Of a DNA stretch of 64,000 nt, positions 1-8,434 are shown in pieces. Made by a program: the position numbers and the translations under genes. The notes below the pieces were generated by a model. It was not told where the DNA came from, ran no database searches, and saw only the letters and a list, made by a program, of their open reading frames with translations. This DNA comes from Nostoc sp. JL34 (GTDB taxonomy: Bacteria > Cyanobacteriota > Cyanobacteriia > Cyanobacteriales > Nostocaceae): NCBI RefSeq assembly GCF_017114945.1, contig NZ_JABXKQ010000169.1, forward strand, positions 1 through 64,000, in the 5' to 3' direction. Within the stretch, counting starts at the first letter, position 1. Each line of letters starts with the position of its first letter.

Positions 1-56
1 ATTGCTATATCAGGCAAGTCCTATTGTCAATAGGCTTTGAGACGCGCTAACCCTGA

Positions 57-233
57 CTGCGCTATCAACAACTTCAGCAACAAAAAACAGATCCTTTGGC
101 GAAACTCAAGCAAAGTAAATTTATCGGCTGTTTCAAAGGAGAAACTGACTTAGCTGCTAATTCCGAAGCTATTGTGCGTAAGCGAAGCTCGTCGTAGACA
201 TCGCTAATGCAAGAAAAGTATGATCGTCACTGA
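57..233 (+). pseudogene. Remnant of PIN-partner antitoxin, interrupted by a short repeat
   Basis: One reading frame encodes the C-terminal part of a typical cyanobacterial antitoxin (…DPLAKLKQSKFIGCF…), then meets a stop at 195-197 and resumes in the same frame as LMQEKYDRH to a stop at 231-233, overlapping the toxin start by 14 nt. The stop lies inside a 29-bp Nostoc-type repeat (about 176-204), so the antitoxin appears to have been whole before the repeat inserted. In-frame stops upstream (about 48 and 54) and repeat-like sequence there suggest the N-terminus is also damaged or lost. Seen: frame continuity on both sides of the stop. Inferred: loss of function; the protein might still be made with a shortened tail if a start exists outside the window. 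Confidence 0.6.
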
Positions 234-645
234 TACTGGCTTTTTCGTGGCACTTGGGCACCAAAACGATCAATACCATCAATTAGCACTACAAGTTTTA
301 AATGCTCTCAATGAACCACTAGTCACTGCTTACCCTGTAATTACCGAAACTTGTTACCTTCTTCTCGCCAGAGGAGGCGGTAATAATGCTCAATGTAGTT
401 TTTTGAGAGAGGTTGCACAGGAAGCTTTTGAAGTGTTTGATTTACGAAGTCACCATGTTGCACGCATAATTGAACTCATGGAAAAATATGCAGATTTGCC
501 AATGGATATGGCAGATGCTTCTCTAGTTGTTCACGCAGAACATCTGGGACATGGACGGATTTTGACAGTTGATCAACGAGACTTTAATACCTACCGTTGG
601 AATAACAGCAATCCTTTCAATAACTTGCTGCTGAATTTTGAATAA
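220..645 (+). CDS. PIN-domain toxin (VapC-like ribonuclease)
   Basis: A 141-residue PIN-fold protein. The N-terminal strand MIVTDTGFFVAL carries the first acidic residue, an ITE motif lies near residue 42, and MDMADASLV near residue 97 and the TVDQRDF segment near 117 supply the remaining acidic cluster that binds Mg2+ in PIN nucleases. Known VapC family members cleave tRNA or rRNA and are neutralised by a co-transcribed antitoxin. The upstream antitoxin overlaps this start by 14 nt but is broken, so the toxin is now unpaired locally. It may be silenced or have lost its target, or be held by an antitoxin made elsewhere. The length fits the family, and the ATG overlapping the antitoxin end is the usual arrangement. 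Confidence 0.85.
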   Translation: MIVTDTGFFVALGHQNDQYHQLALQVLNALNEPLVTAYPVITETCYLLLARGGGNNAQCSFLREVAQEAFEVFDLRSHHVARIIELMEKYADLPMDMADASLVVHAEHLGHGRILTVDQRDFNTYRWNNSNPFNNLLLNFE

Positions 646-765
646 AGTTTGCAAAAGTCGGGAAAAAAGTCGGATTTACAGAATCTTATCCGAAAACTCC
701 CGCAACATAACTGTAGAGTGATTTATAGTTGTCCCTAAAATCTGAACTATCCTTGTCGTTACACA

Positions 766-3141
766 ATGGACGCTGAAGCAGCATTAGCATGGTTAGACGC
801 CATAATTCCCCCGCAGACTGGGGAACGGTTGAGCGATTTGCAAAAAGTGATTCTTGTGCAAGTTTGGTTGGGTAGAAAATACTTGGATATCGCTCATTCT
901 TACGGTTGTACGGAAGGACACGCCAAGGATGCAGGTTCTCAGTTATGGAAGTTGCTTTCTAAAGTATTGCGAGAAAAGATAACCAAAAGTAATTGTCGCG
1001 CTACTTTAGAACGGGTTCTGAGAAAAACTACTGCGATATCCAGCCTGGTTGATTACTCGCGATCGCCACATCCCACCCCAAAATTAGAGGATACCAATTT
1101 TATTGGACGAACAGCAGCGATCGCTCACCTGAATACTTTGGTAAATCAAGGCTCGAAAGTCATTGTTATCCAAGGTGAAGGAGGCTTAGGCAAAACTACT
1201 CTAGCGCAGCAATATCTGCAAACTCAGGGGTTTGACTTGGTTTTGGAACTGCTGATGGCGAAGGAAACGCAGAATATCACCCCCGCCGAACGAGTAGTAG
1301 AGGAATGGCTAAAACAAGATTTTGATCAAGAACCTGGGGTAGAATTTGGGGTTACATTGGGACGACTCAAGCGCCAACTCCACAATCGGCGGATTGGGGT
1401 GTTAATTGACAATCTCGAGCCTGCACTGGATCAACAAGGTGGCTTGATTGCTTCTCATCGCAACTATGTAGAACTATTGCGGGTGTTGGCTGATGCTAGA
1501 GTGCAATCTGTCACTTTGATTACTAGTCGCGATCGCCTTTGTGAACCTGGGCTAAATGTGAATCACTATCGGCTTCCTGGCTTAGATGAAAACGCATGGC
1601 AACAGTTTTTTAGCAACCGAGGATTAGCCATCAACTCGCCAACCTTGCAAATCATGCATCGCACTTATGGCGGTAATGCTAAAGCAATGGGAATTCTCTG
1701 CGGTTCAATTCAGGAGGATTTTGACGGTGATATGGTTTTTTATTGGCAAGAAAATCACGCCGATCCGTTAGCCGCAACGGACTTAAAAAATTTAGCAGTT
1801 AGTCAAATCAATCGTCTGCAAGCCCTCGACCCCGAAGCATATCGCTTACTTTGCCGTTTGGGATGTTATCGTTACCAAGATATACCCACCATCTCATCTC
1901 AAGGGTTGTTTTGTTTACTGTGGGATGTTCCAGCCGATCAACATCGCCAAATCATCGCTTCCTTAAGAAATCGGTCTTTGGTAGAGTGTGATAAGGGTGA
2001 ATATTGGTTGCATCCCGTGATTCGGAAAGAAGCGATCGCACGTTTACGCCCCAGCGATGAATGGGAAATTGCCAACCACAAAGCCGCAGAATTTTGGACA
2101 ACTAGTATTAAACAAATTGAAACTTTTAAAGATGCTTTGCAAGCTCTGGAAGCCTATTATCACTACATAGAAATTAAAGAATTTGAATTGGCGGGTAAGG
2201 TCATTTTAAAAAGCCGAAATAATCAATGGCAGCAGTTTTTGCCTCTTGGTAGCACGTTGTATCGGATGGGTTTAATTCAGCCGATACTTGCGGCAATTAA
2301 TCAAGTTGTTCAAAATCTAGAAAATGACCAAAATCTCAGCGAACTTTACAATATATTGGGTGATTTATATTGGATAACAGGTAAAATTAGCCAAGCGATC
2401 GTTTGTCAAGAAAAGACTATTACTCTAGCAACCCAAACACTCAAATCACTTGTACCTCAGCCAGAAAATAAACATCCAGTTTACTATTTGAGGATGTTAG
2501 AAGTAGATTCTTTATTAAGTATTGGTCTTTACAAAATAGATTTGTGGGAACTAGAGGCAGCTGCAAAGTTATTTCAGCAAGTAATTTATCTGGCTCAAAA
2601 TACCGAGCATCATCGCTGGGCAGAGAAAGCCTCAGTCTGTTTAGCTTTGGTGTATTCTTATTTAGGTTTGCGTGATGCTTCTTATGTATTAGCAAATGTA
2701 GCTTATCAAAATATTACAAACGAAAAATTGGGGGGACAGACTGGAAGATTTGTCTATTTCATGCAAATTTTAGGTCAAACCTACGTCAATTTAGGCGAAT
2801 TTTCTCAGGCAAATCAGATATTCCACCAAGCTTTGACTTTTGCTGAAGAAAGTCACTATATGCAGGTAAAAGCAAAAACTCTCAATGGTTTAGCAGAAAT
2901 CCATCGACAACAAACAGATTTTACATTAGCTCTTGCTAATCATACAGAAGCTATCGAACTTTTGGATAAAATAGGTGCAAAGTGTGATCTAGCTGAAGCT
3001 TATTTTCAATTGGGTTTAACTAATCAAAAGATGGCAAAGCCCGATGAAAATCAAATGAATTTCAATCGGGCGATTCAGCTATTTACTGAAATTAAAGCAC
3101 CGAAACAAGTTGAAAAAATTTCCAATCTATGTCAATTCTGA
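766..3141 (+). CDS. STAND NTPase: vMAP-type N-domain, NB-ARC, TPR
   Basis: A 791-residue multidomain protein. Residues about 1-95 resemble the helical helix-turn-helix-like N-terminal domain (vMAP type) found in front of many cyanobacterial NB-ARC proteins. An NB-ARC NTPase follows: FIGR near 113, Walker A GEGGLGKTT at about 137-145, Walker B VLIDNLEP near 212, and a winged-helix region to about 430. The C-terminal half (about 470-785) is helical with TPR-like repeats suited to sensing a ligand. Such STAND proteins are signal-dependent oligomerising switches; known relatives act in conflict or programmed cell death systems. No separate effector domain is visible, so the N-domain probably recruits a partner. 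The stop codon lies within a palindromic element, so the original C-terminus may have been a little longer. Confidence 0.85.
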   Translation: MDAEAALAWLDAIIPPQTGERLSDLQKVILVQVWLGRKYLDIAHSYGCTEGHAKDAGSQLWKLLSKVLREKITKSNCRATLERVLRKTTAISSLVDYSRSPHPTPKLEDTNFIGRTAAIAHLNTLVNQGSKVIVIQGEGGLGKTTLAQQYLQTQGFDLVLELLMAKETQNITPAERVVEEWLKQDFDQEPGVEFGVTLGRLKRQLHNRRIGVLIDNLEPALDQQGGLIASHRNYVELLRVLADARVQSVTLITSRDRLCEPGLNVNHYRLPGLDENAWQQFFSNRGLAINSPTLQIMHRTYGGNAKAMGILCGSIQEDFDGDMVFYWQENHADPLAATDLKNLAVSQINRLQALDPEAYRLLCRLGCYRYQDIPTISSQGLFCLLWDVPADQHRQIIASLRNRSLVECDKGEYWLHPVIRKEAIARLRPSDEWEIANHKAAEFWTTSIKQIETFKDALQALEAYYHYIEIKEFELAGKVILKSRNNQWQQFLPLGSTLYRMGLIQPILAAINQVVQNLENDQNLSELYNILGDLYWITGKISQAIVCQEKTITLATQTLKSLVPQPENKHPVYYLRMLEVDSLLSIGLYKIDLWELEAAAKLFQQVIYLAQNTEHHRWAEKASVCLALVYSYLGLRDASYVLANVAYQNITNEKLGGQTGRFVYFMQILGQTYVNLGEFSQANQIFHQALTFAEESHYMQVKAKTLNGLAEIHRQQTDFTLALANHTEAIELLDKIGAKCDLAEAYFQLGLTNQKMAKPDENQMNFNRAIQLFTEIKAPKQVEKISNLCQF

Positions 3142-3426
3142 CTTTTCACGTCATGTGGAAAAGCTAACGATTGACCTAACCCCCTAGGGCGTGTTTTCAA
3201 AGTCTTAGATCCCCCCAACCCCCCTTAAAAAGGGGGGCAAAGAGTCTCTTAAAGTCCCCCTTTTTAAGGGGGATTTAGGGGGATCTAAAAAGTTAAGAGG
3301 CTAAACGAGCAGTTTGAAAACATGCCCTAGCCCCCTTCCCCTTTCGGGAAGGGGGAAAATTCAAAGTCTCTCTCCTCTAAGGAGAGAGATTTAGAGAGAG
3401 GTTTTCCAGATACCGTGAAAAGTCAG
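3138..3426. mobile_element. Nested MITE-like palindromic elements
   Basis: The outer element has a perfect 13-bp inverted repeat (ctgacttttcacg at 3138-3150, complement at 3414-3426) that extends imperfectly to about 26 bp. It includes the TGA stop of the upstream STAND gene. Inside sits a second element, about 3180-3336, with inverted ends cctagggcgtgttttcaaa / tttgaaaacatgccctag and an internal palindrome of C- and G-runs around ttaaaaagggg. A further small hairpin (about 3337-3400) follows. No ORF is present. This is typical of non-autonomous cyanobacterial elements. Confidence 0.75.
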
Positions 3427-3479
3427 GTGTTAATCAAAGTTTGTGTCACAGTAATTGAGTGAGTTAGTGCAACACCAAT

Positions 3480-4838
3480 TTATTCATGGCGAGTATAGGA
3501 ATCCTCAAATTGAGTTTTGAGTCTCTGAGCCATAACTGCCAAAATAATTAATGCTACCGAAGTAGATACTGCTGCTATTTTTATTCCAGAAGTATCTGTA
3601 AGTATTGCTACAGCAGCTAAAGCGATCGCAACTCCTATACAGCTTTGTTGTAATCGTTTGGTTAACTGATAAGCTTGGCTACAGGAATTACAGATAAGTG
3701 TGTGTTGTGAGAATCGGTCTAAGGTTTTTAACTGTTCATGATCATTGCTATTATCAATATTTTTTGCAGTGGAATAACCTTGATAAAAAGGCAAAGATAA
3801 ACCGTATTTATCTAACCACTTGCGATATGCAACTACTAATATGTCTGATGTTTTCAGCGGTAAATACAATTCTTGTAAATTTTTTCCTAGCCGCTCAATT
3901 TGTCCTTTTTGTTCAACAACTATTGGCATATCACCTTCCAATACTTTGTTGCGAATCATTATATGATCTACCCAAGGAGGCATCAACTTTGTCTTAAAGT
4001 CAAAAAAGTTACTATAATTTCTGACGAGAACCCGACATCTATTTTTACCGAGGGGAATTGAATACAAAGCTGTTCCCAAAAATCTGTTTTCCTCTTCATT
4101 TCCAAGTCTGTAAAGAACTACGTTTGGAGCAACAAAATCTAATAATTGCCAGGGCTGATTGGTTTTTTTTGTCTTTCGATATCTTCCACGAATTCCTTGA
4201 TGGGAACTCTCAAGGACTTCTATTTCTAGTGGTTGGGCTTCAGTGCGATCGCTAAATATGCCCTCATGACTAATAGGAATATGCGCGGGGTCAATAACGT
4301 TTTCAATAAAATAGCTTTGGTCATAAGGTAAGTCTCGCATGTAATCTAAATTAAAACATCCTGGTTTATCCAAATTTGGTACAGTTGGTATTAACTCATC
4401 AACAGCTGTTTCAACTTCTCCAGCCCAAATCCAAATGATTTCTTGACGTTCTATAACTTTAAAGGATGATATGCAAGCACTAACAGGAATTTTTGCCTCT
4501 GTTGATAACTGGGGAATATGCAAACATTGACCATCTTGGCCAAATTGCCAACCATGATACAAGCACTCTATTCTACCGTCAATAATTTGTCCATCAGACA
4601 GTCTAGCTGCACGGTGGGGACAACGATCTGTTAAACAAATAATCTGTCCATCTGTGTTTTTGAATAAAACAAAAGGTTCATCGTATAACGAAAAGCTATA
4701 AGGGCGATTTCTAGGCAAGTCTTGCAGAAAACACACAGGATACCAACATTCTCTCCAATTAAATTCTGACTGAGATTCAGGAGTCTCGAAAGCAGAATTC
4801 TTTAGTGTCGGCTCTAATTTTTTTGTTTCTAATATCAT
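3480..4838 (-). CDS. Rieske non-heme iron oxygenase, PaO/Tic55-like
   Basis: A 452-residue oxygenase. The Rieske [2Fe-2S] motif RCPHR…CLYHGW lies at about residues 68-93. The mononuclear iron site NVIDPAHIPISHEG lies near 177-190. A PaO-like C-terminal domain follows, with a CNSC (CxxC) pair near 382-385 and two hydrophobic helices at about 395-440 that would anchor it to a membrane. This order matches the pheophorbide a oxygenase/Tic55/Cao family, which oxygenates tetrapyrroles or related substrates with electrons from ferredoxin. The CxxC is redox-active in the plant relatives. The substrate cannot be read from sequence. It is a single gene with no operon partner, bordered by repeat clusters on both sides. 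Confidence 0.88.
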   Translation of the reverse strand: MILETKKLEPTLKNSAFETPESQSEFNWRECWYPVCFLQDLPRNRPYSFSLYDEPFVLFKNTDGQIICLTDRCPHRAARLSDGQIIDGRIECLYHGWQFGQDGQCLHIPQLSTEAKIPVSACISSFKVIERQEIIWIWAGEVETAVDELIPTVPNLDKPGCFNLDYMRDLPYDQSYFIENVIDPAHIPISHEGIFSDRTEAQPLEIEVLESSHQGIRGRYRKTKKTNQPWQLLDFVAPNVVLYRLGNEEENRFLGTALYSIPLGKNRCRVLVRNYSNFFDFKTKLMPPWVDHIMIRNKVLEGDMPIVVEQKGQIERLGKNLQELYLPLKTSDILVVAYRKWLDKYGLSLPFYQGYSTAKNIDNSNDHEQLKTLDRFSQHTLICNSCSQAYQLTKRLQQSCIGVAIALAAVAILTDTSGIKIAAVSTSVALIILAVMAQRLKTQFEDSYTRHE

Positions 4839-5012
4839 ATTTTTATCCAGAGTTATATCAGTCTATTCCTCAGCAGAAATTATCCCAATTTTGTAGATGT
4901 GGGTGATTTATTTCTGAGTCTAATTTTCTCTACTGAACTCTTTTCAGATTAAGAGTACAAATTCACCATTATTATATTTAGCTATGAGGTATTTCTACTT
5001 AATTTTCTGCAA

Positions 5013-5305
5013 TTACAGTAATTTTCTTTTACATGAAGTACAAAGTTAGCGAACATCCCAATTTGGCTAATTTCCCAAGATTGTTAGTTGTCATTGCGAA
5101 TGAAGCGAAGTGGAATCAAGCAATTGCAACATCTGTACTTTGCGATTACTTTGCTTCACTGCATACCGCTCGCAATGACAAATTATGTTTTTACACATTT
5201 GGGATGCTCTCCAAAGTTATGGGTTTTGAGGCAGGAAGTAGAAACTCTTTATGTCTGATGTTGAATCCTGCATTTTGTACTTCATTTACTTGAAAATTGC
5301 TGTAA
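5013..5305. repeat. Long imperfect palindrome, MITE-like, 293 bp
   Basis: Terminal inverted repeats of about 32 bp (5013-5044 and 5274-5305; core ttacag-aattttc…atgaagtacaaa) enclose a sequence that is largely self-complementary along its length. It includes the common cyanobacterial core gtcattgcgaatgaagcgaa. Its apparent reading frames are accidental. Confidence 0.75.
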
Positions 5306-5430
5306 GGGACTTCCAAGAAATAAATTATCCAATCTTGTGGGGTGGGCATCTTGCCCGCCTTTGGTTACTGGGCGGGCGAGACGCCCACCCCACAATAAAT
5401 AGTTGGATATTTTTTTATTTGGAAGTCCCT
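5305..5430. repeat. MITE-like palindrome, 126 bp
   Basis: The sequence agggacttccaa at the left end is matched by ttggaagtccct at the right end. Complementarity continues inward through gtggggtgggc / gcccaccccac and gcccgcc / ggcgggc. It abuts the preceding palindrome, sharing its last base, so two elements are inserted side by side. The rest of the gap (4839-5012 and 5431-5603) holds no visible gene. Confidence 0.75.
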
Positions 5431-5603
5431 AACCTTACTGAAGAATATCTCAAATGCTTCTTCTACATTCAATTTTTTAGGAATATTTACAACCTACCTT
5501 CGGTACCAAGAACTGTTACCTACGTTTATTACTGAGGTTTGTTTTCTATAAATAATTAATACGCTTTTCTGAAACAGACTGATTTTGTCTACAGCTACGG
5601 TAA

Positions 5604-6281
5604 TTATTTACTCAACCATTGCTCCCATTGTTGAGCAGCTTTGTCACGTTCTGCCTGTGGCCCAGCAGGATCATAACTTCCCAAACTCTGCCACAACTGA
5701 TTCCAGTCCTGCCCTTGGGGTAGCTTACTCACTACAGCTTTCACAATCAAAAAAGCCCGTTCACGAGTCAAATCATTAGGTGCTTGTAACAGAGGAACAA
5801 CCAAAGGTAAAACTTCTTTTCCTCCTCGCATTAAAGGATACATCGAAGCTGTGTAGGGGTTGTGCAGTATATCAGGGTAATCATCAAGGGTGGCAACCAA
5901 AGCGGTCAATGCCCGTTTATCCCCTAATGTGTATAGGGCAGTGGCAGCACGGGCACGCACTTCTCCATTAGTATCATGGGTAGCTTGGAACAAAGCATCA
6001 GCACTGGCAGGGTCAGCAATTTCACTCAGTCCTTCAGCAGCAAGACGACGGGTACGGGGATTGGAATGCGTCAAGGCTTCCAACAAAATGGGGGTAGCTT
6101 GTTTGCCTAAACGGATCAATTCCCCCAGTGCTAAACCGCTAGTGTCTTGATCTGTAGAGTAGAATCGTTCTTTAATCTGCTCCATAGGTGTTGCAGTCGC
6201 GTCTTGATTATTCATATATAAATTTCCTCCAACGACCAGTATAAAAACTGTCACGAATATTCCTGCCGTTCTCCAAATCAC
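5604..6281 (-). CDS. HEAT-repeat protein with N-terminal membrane anchor
   Basis: A 225-residue protein. Residues about 4-22 form one hydrophobic helix (signal anchor or uncleaved signal). Residues about 45-200 contain HEAT/PBS-lyase-type helical repeats (for example the LxEALxxxxPxxRRLAAEGL pattern), which are protein-protein interaction scaffolds. Its start overlaps the stop of the upstream DUF4157/OmpA gene by 4 nt (ATGA), so the two are translationally coupled. It therefore probably belongs to the injection-system operon, perhaps tethering a component to a membrane. No catalytic motif is visible. Confidence 0.8.
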   Translation of the reverse strand: MIWRTAGIFVTVFILVVGGNLYMNNQDATATPMEQIKERFYSTDQDTSGLALGELIRLGKQATPILLEALTHSNPRTRRLAAEGLSEIADPASADALFQATHDTNGEVRARAATALYTLGDKRALTALVATLDDYPDILHNPYTASMYPLMRGGKEVLPLVVPLLQAPNDLTRERAFLIVKAVVSKLPQGQDWNQLWQSLGSYDPAGPQAERDKAAQQWEQWLSK

Positions 6282-8200
6282 GGTGTCGCCCCTCCTCCCC
6301 CTGCTGGTGCTGCTGCTGGCACATGCTGAAAGCTCAAAACGACCCGGCGATTGCCCCGACGATTAGCTTCTCTATCTTGGTTAGTAGTGGCATCTGGAGT
6401 AAAGTCTTGGGTTGATCCAGAGCCGATAGTGACAGCACTAATCTGAGCTTCAGCTACACCCTTAGTCCGCAGGGCTGCTCCGACTGCTTCGGCTCTGCGT
6501 AAAGACAGATCCAGGTTGTGCTGAGAAGCACCACCGCGTCTGTCGGCGAAACCTTCGGGAGTAACTTTTACATCCGGGAAGCGCCGCAGGTAATCCAAGA
6601 ATGTATCAATTTTGCCTGTTTCGCTAGAACTCAGTTGGTCACTATCGAAATCAAAGTAAAAAATGACTGGTTCGTGTACGTAGAAATCTCGATGCTTCTC
6701 CAAAGCCGCATCGAAAGTAGCGGATTGCCCATCCTGTGCTGAGGCCTGATCATTCTCAACTTTACCAGCGCGAATCTGGAAGCCCCAATGAAGCGCACCG
6801 TAAGTTGTCATGGTATCTTCTCCCTTAGCCACTGTCTGAAAGTCGAAGTTGAACTCACCAGTTCCTCCGGGAGCGTCGGTTAGCTCTGCTGCTTTGATAT
6901 CAGTAGGATCATCGGAGCGTTTGTAACCGATAGTGGCTCCGCTTGCACCACTAGAAGAAGGTCGCGAAAGTCCAGGGGTTGCGGGATTGGGTTGGGCTGG
7001 GTCGTTGCCAAAAGGATACTGGGCAGGTAAAGCACTTCCCGCTGGGGCATTAGTTCCTGTACCACCGTGGGCTGGTGCATCATTGTGCAGTACATCAGTG
7101 AAATATCCGCCCTCAACTCCCGTGGTGGCATTAGCTGTAGTGCGTAGGCTAGCACCACGAGCCGCAGGTAAAGATTGAGGTTCGACATTTGTGCCTGTAG
7201 CATTTGTCAGACGCACAATCTGAATCAGTCCAATCTGGTTAGAGTAGGGAGCAGTAGTTTTAGGTTTGAAACGAATGGTAATCGGTAGACTTGCCCCGTT
7301 TGGTGTGGCATTTACTTCAAAAGTACCGTGAGTCAGGTCGTATGTGGGGTTAATTGCCCGTTGAATTAATTTTCTCTGGGCTGCACCTGTCTGCTGTACC
7401 ACATGAGTCAGTTCATGGGCGGTTAATGCATCATTACTTGGTGACTTACCTGCACCAAAGAAAATGTTTTGCTTGTGTGTAAACGCCTGGGCATTCAAAT
7501 CCCGATTCATCTGCACCGCTTCATTGCCTGTATGTACCCGCACTTGACTAAAATCAGTACCAAAGCGGGGTTCCATAAAGGAGCGTACTCCATCTGGTAA
7601 AGGACTTCCTCCATTTTCATTGCTGTTTAGCCGAGTCTCAAAATTGTCCTCAATTGGGAAACTGCCATTGGTAGCGAGTTGTAGCGATGGCTTAGTTTGC
7701 AATTCCTCTTCCTCTTCTGGCATTGCTTCCCGTTGCACTAGAGGAGTTATGGCAGCTGCTAGAGGTTTGGTTTGCACTTGGTCTTGAGTCTGTGTATCCT
7801 GTAAACCTATAGGTTGAGGTTGAGCCATTCGCATGATCTGATCGGCGACTTGATCAGCTTCCTGCTCATAATAGTCGTTTGGCGCACCAACTGTAAGTTT
7901 TGCCTGGGGACGATGCAAGGATATGCGACTAATGTCGTGATTAAGAGGCTGTTGTTTGATGGCTTGTGGTTCCAAGAATTGCTCATCAACAGACTGCGCC
8001 TCTTGAAGGTCGTCAATTGATGCCTCAGTTAGTCTTTGGATTGGAGGATTATTTGTTTGTAAACCAAAGCCACGCGTTGGAGAAGCTAGTGTAGGAATAG
8101 TTGAGGAGGCAAGGGCAGGATTGGTAAAAGTTGATGTGGCTGATTTCTGATGCCCAAGCGTGCGTAGACTTCCAGTGGCTTGTCGTCCGACATCGCTCAT
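6278..8200 (-). CDS. eCIS-associated DUF4157 protein with OmpA-like C-terminus
   Basis: A 640-residue protein. After a low-complexity N-terminus (1-110) and a Glu-rich stretch comes the DUF4157 'eCIS core' domain (about 190-275). It includes the LPDGVRSFMEPRFGTDFSQVRVH signature region and an AHELTHVVQQ zinc-protease-like motif near 261-270. A middle beta-rich segment (about 285-480) follows, with conserved family unknown. The C-terminus (about 510-625) is an OmpA-like peptidoglycan-binding fold (FYFDFDSDQL…, NLDLSLRRAEAV). DUF4157 is the hallmark of cargo and accessory proteins of extracellular contractile injection systems. The OmpA domain suggests binding to, or delivery across, the cell wall. 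It lies 234 bp downstream of the AAA+ gene, and its last 4 nt overlap the HEAT gene. Confidence 0.88.
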   Translation of the reverse strand: MSDVGRQATGSLRTLGHQKSATSTFTNPALASSTIPTLASPTRGFGLQTNNPPIQRLTEASIDDLQEAQSVDEQFLEPQAIKQQPLNHDISRISLHRPQAKLTVGAPNDYYEQEADQVADQIMRMAQPQPIGLQDTQTQDQVQTKPLAAAITPLVQREAMPEEEEELQTKPSLQLATNGSFPIEDNFETRLNSNENGGSPLPDGVRSFMEPRFGTDFSQVRVHTGNEAVQMNRDLNAQAFTHKQNIFFGAGKSPSNDALTAHELTHVVQQTGAAQRKLIQRAINPTYDLTHGTFEVNATPNGASLPITIRFKPKTTAPYSNQIGLIQIVRLTNATGTNVEPQSLPAARGASLRTTANATTGVEGGYFTDVLHNDAPAHGGTGTNAPAGSALPAQYPFGNDPAQPNPATPGLSRPSSSGASGATIGYKRSDDPTDIKAAELTDAPGGTGEFNFDFQTVAKGEDTMTTYGALHWGFQIRAGKVENDQASAQDGQSATFDAALEKHRDFYVHEPVIFYFDFDSDQLSSSETGKIDTFLDYLRRFPDVKVTPEGFADRRGGASQHNLDLSLRRAEAVGAALRTKGVAEAQISAVTIGSGSTQDFTPDATTNQDREANRRGNRRVVLSFQHVPAAAPAGGGGATP

Positions 8201-8434
8201 CTCACCTTTCCTCCATCAATATTCTCAGTAACAGATATTATATAATTTGTCTAGTTGCGATCGCTATCGACCTAAGTGTAAATTATCTTCTCCATGCCTA
8301 GAACCTAGTTGAATATCCCCGTTTTCTGGCATTATATTGCGATCATCTTTGTATAAAAATAATTATAAATATTATTGCTGATTAATAAATTGATCTGCGA
8401 TCGCTATCGCTTTAAATATAAACAAATTGAAAAA
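8201..8434. other. Gap inside the eCIS-like operon
   Basis: An AT-rich spacer with two copies of tgcgatcgctatcg (HIP1-containing, near 8259 and 8398). No ORF or clear terminator is visible. A secondary promoter for the DUF4157 gene could lie here. Confidence 0.4.

Noticed and set aside
5033..5535. Two overlapping plus-strand ORFs
   Set aside because: They lie inside palindromic elements and have no domain or plausible start; chance frames.
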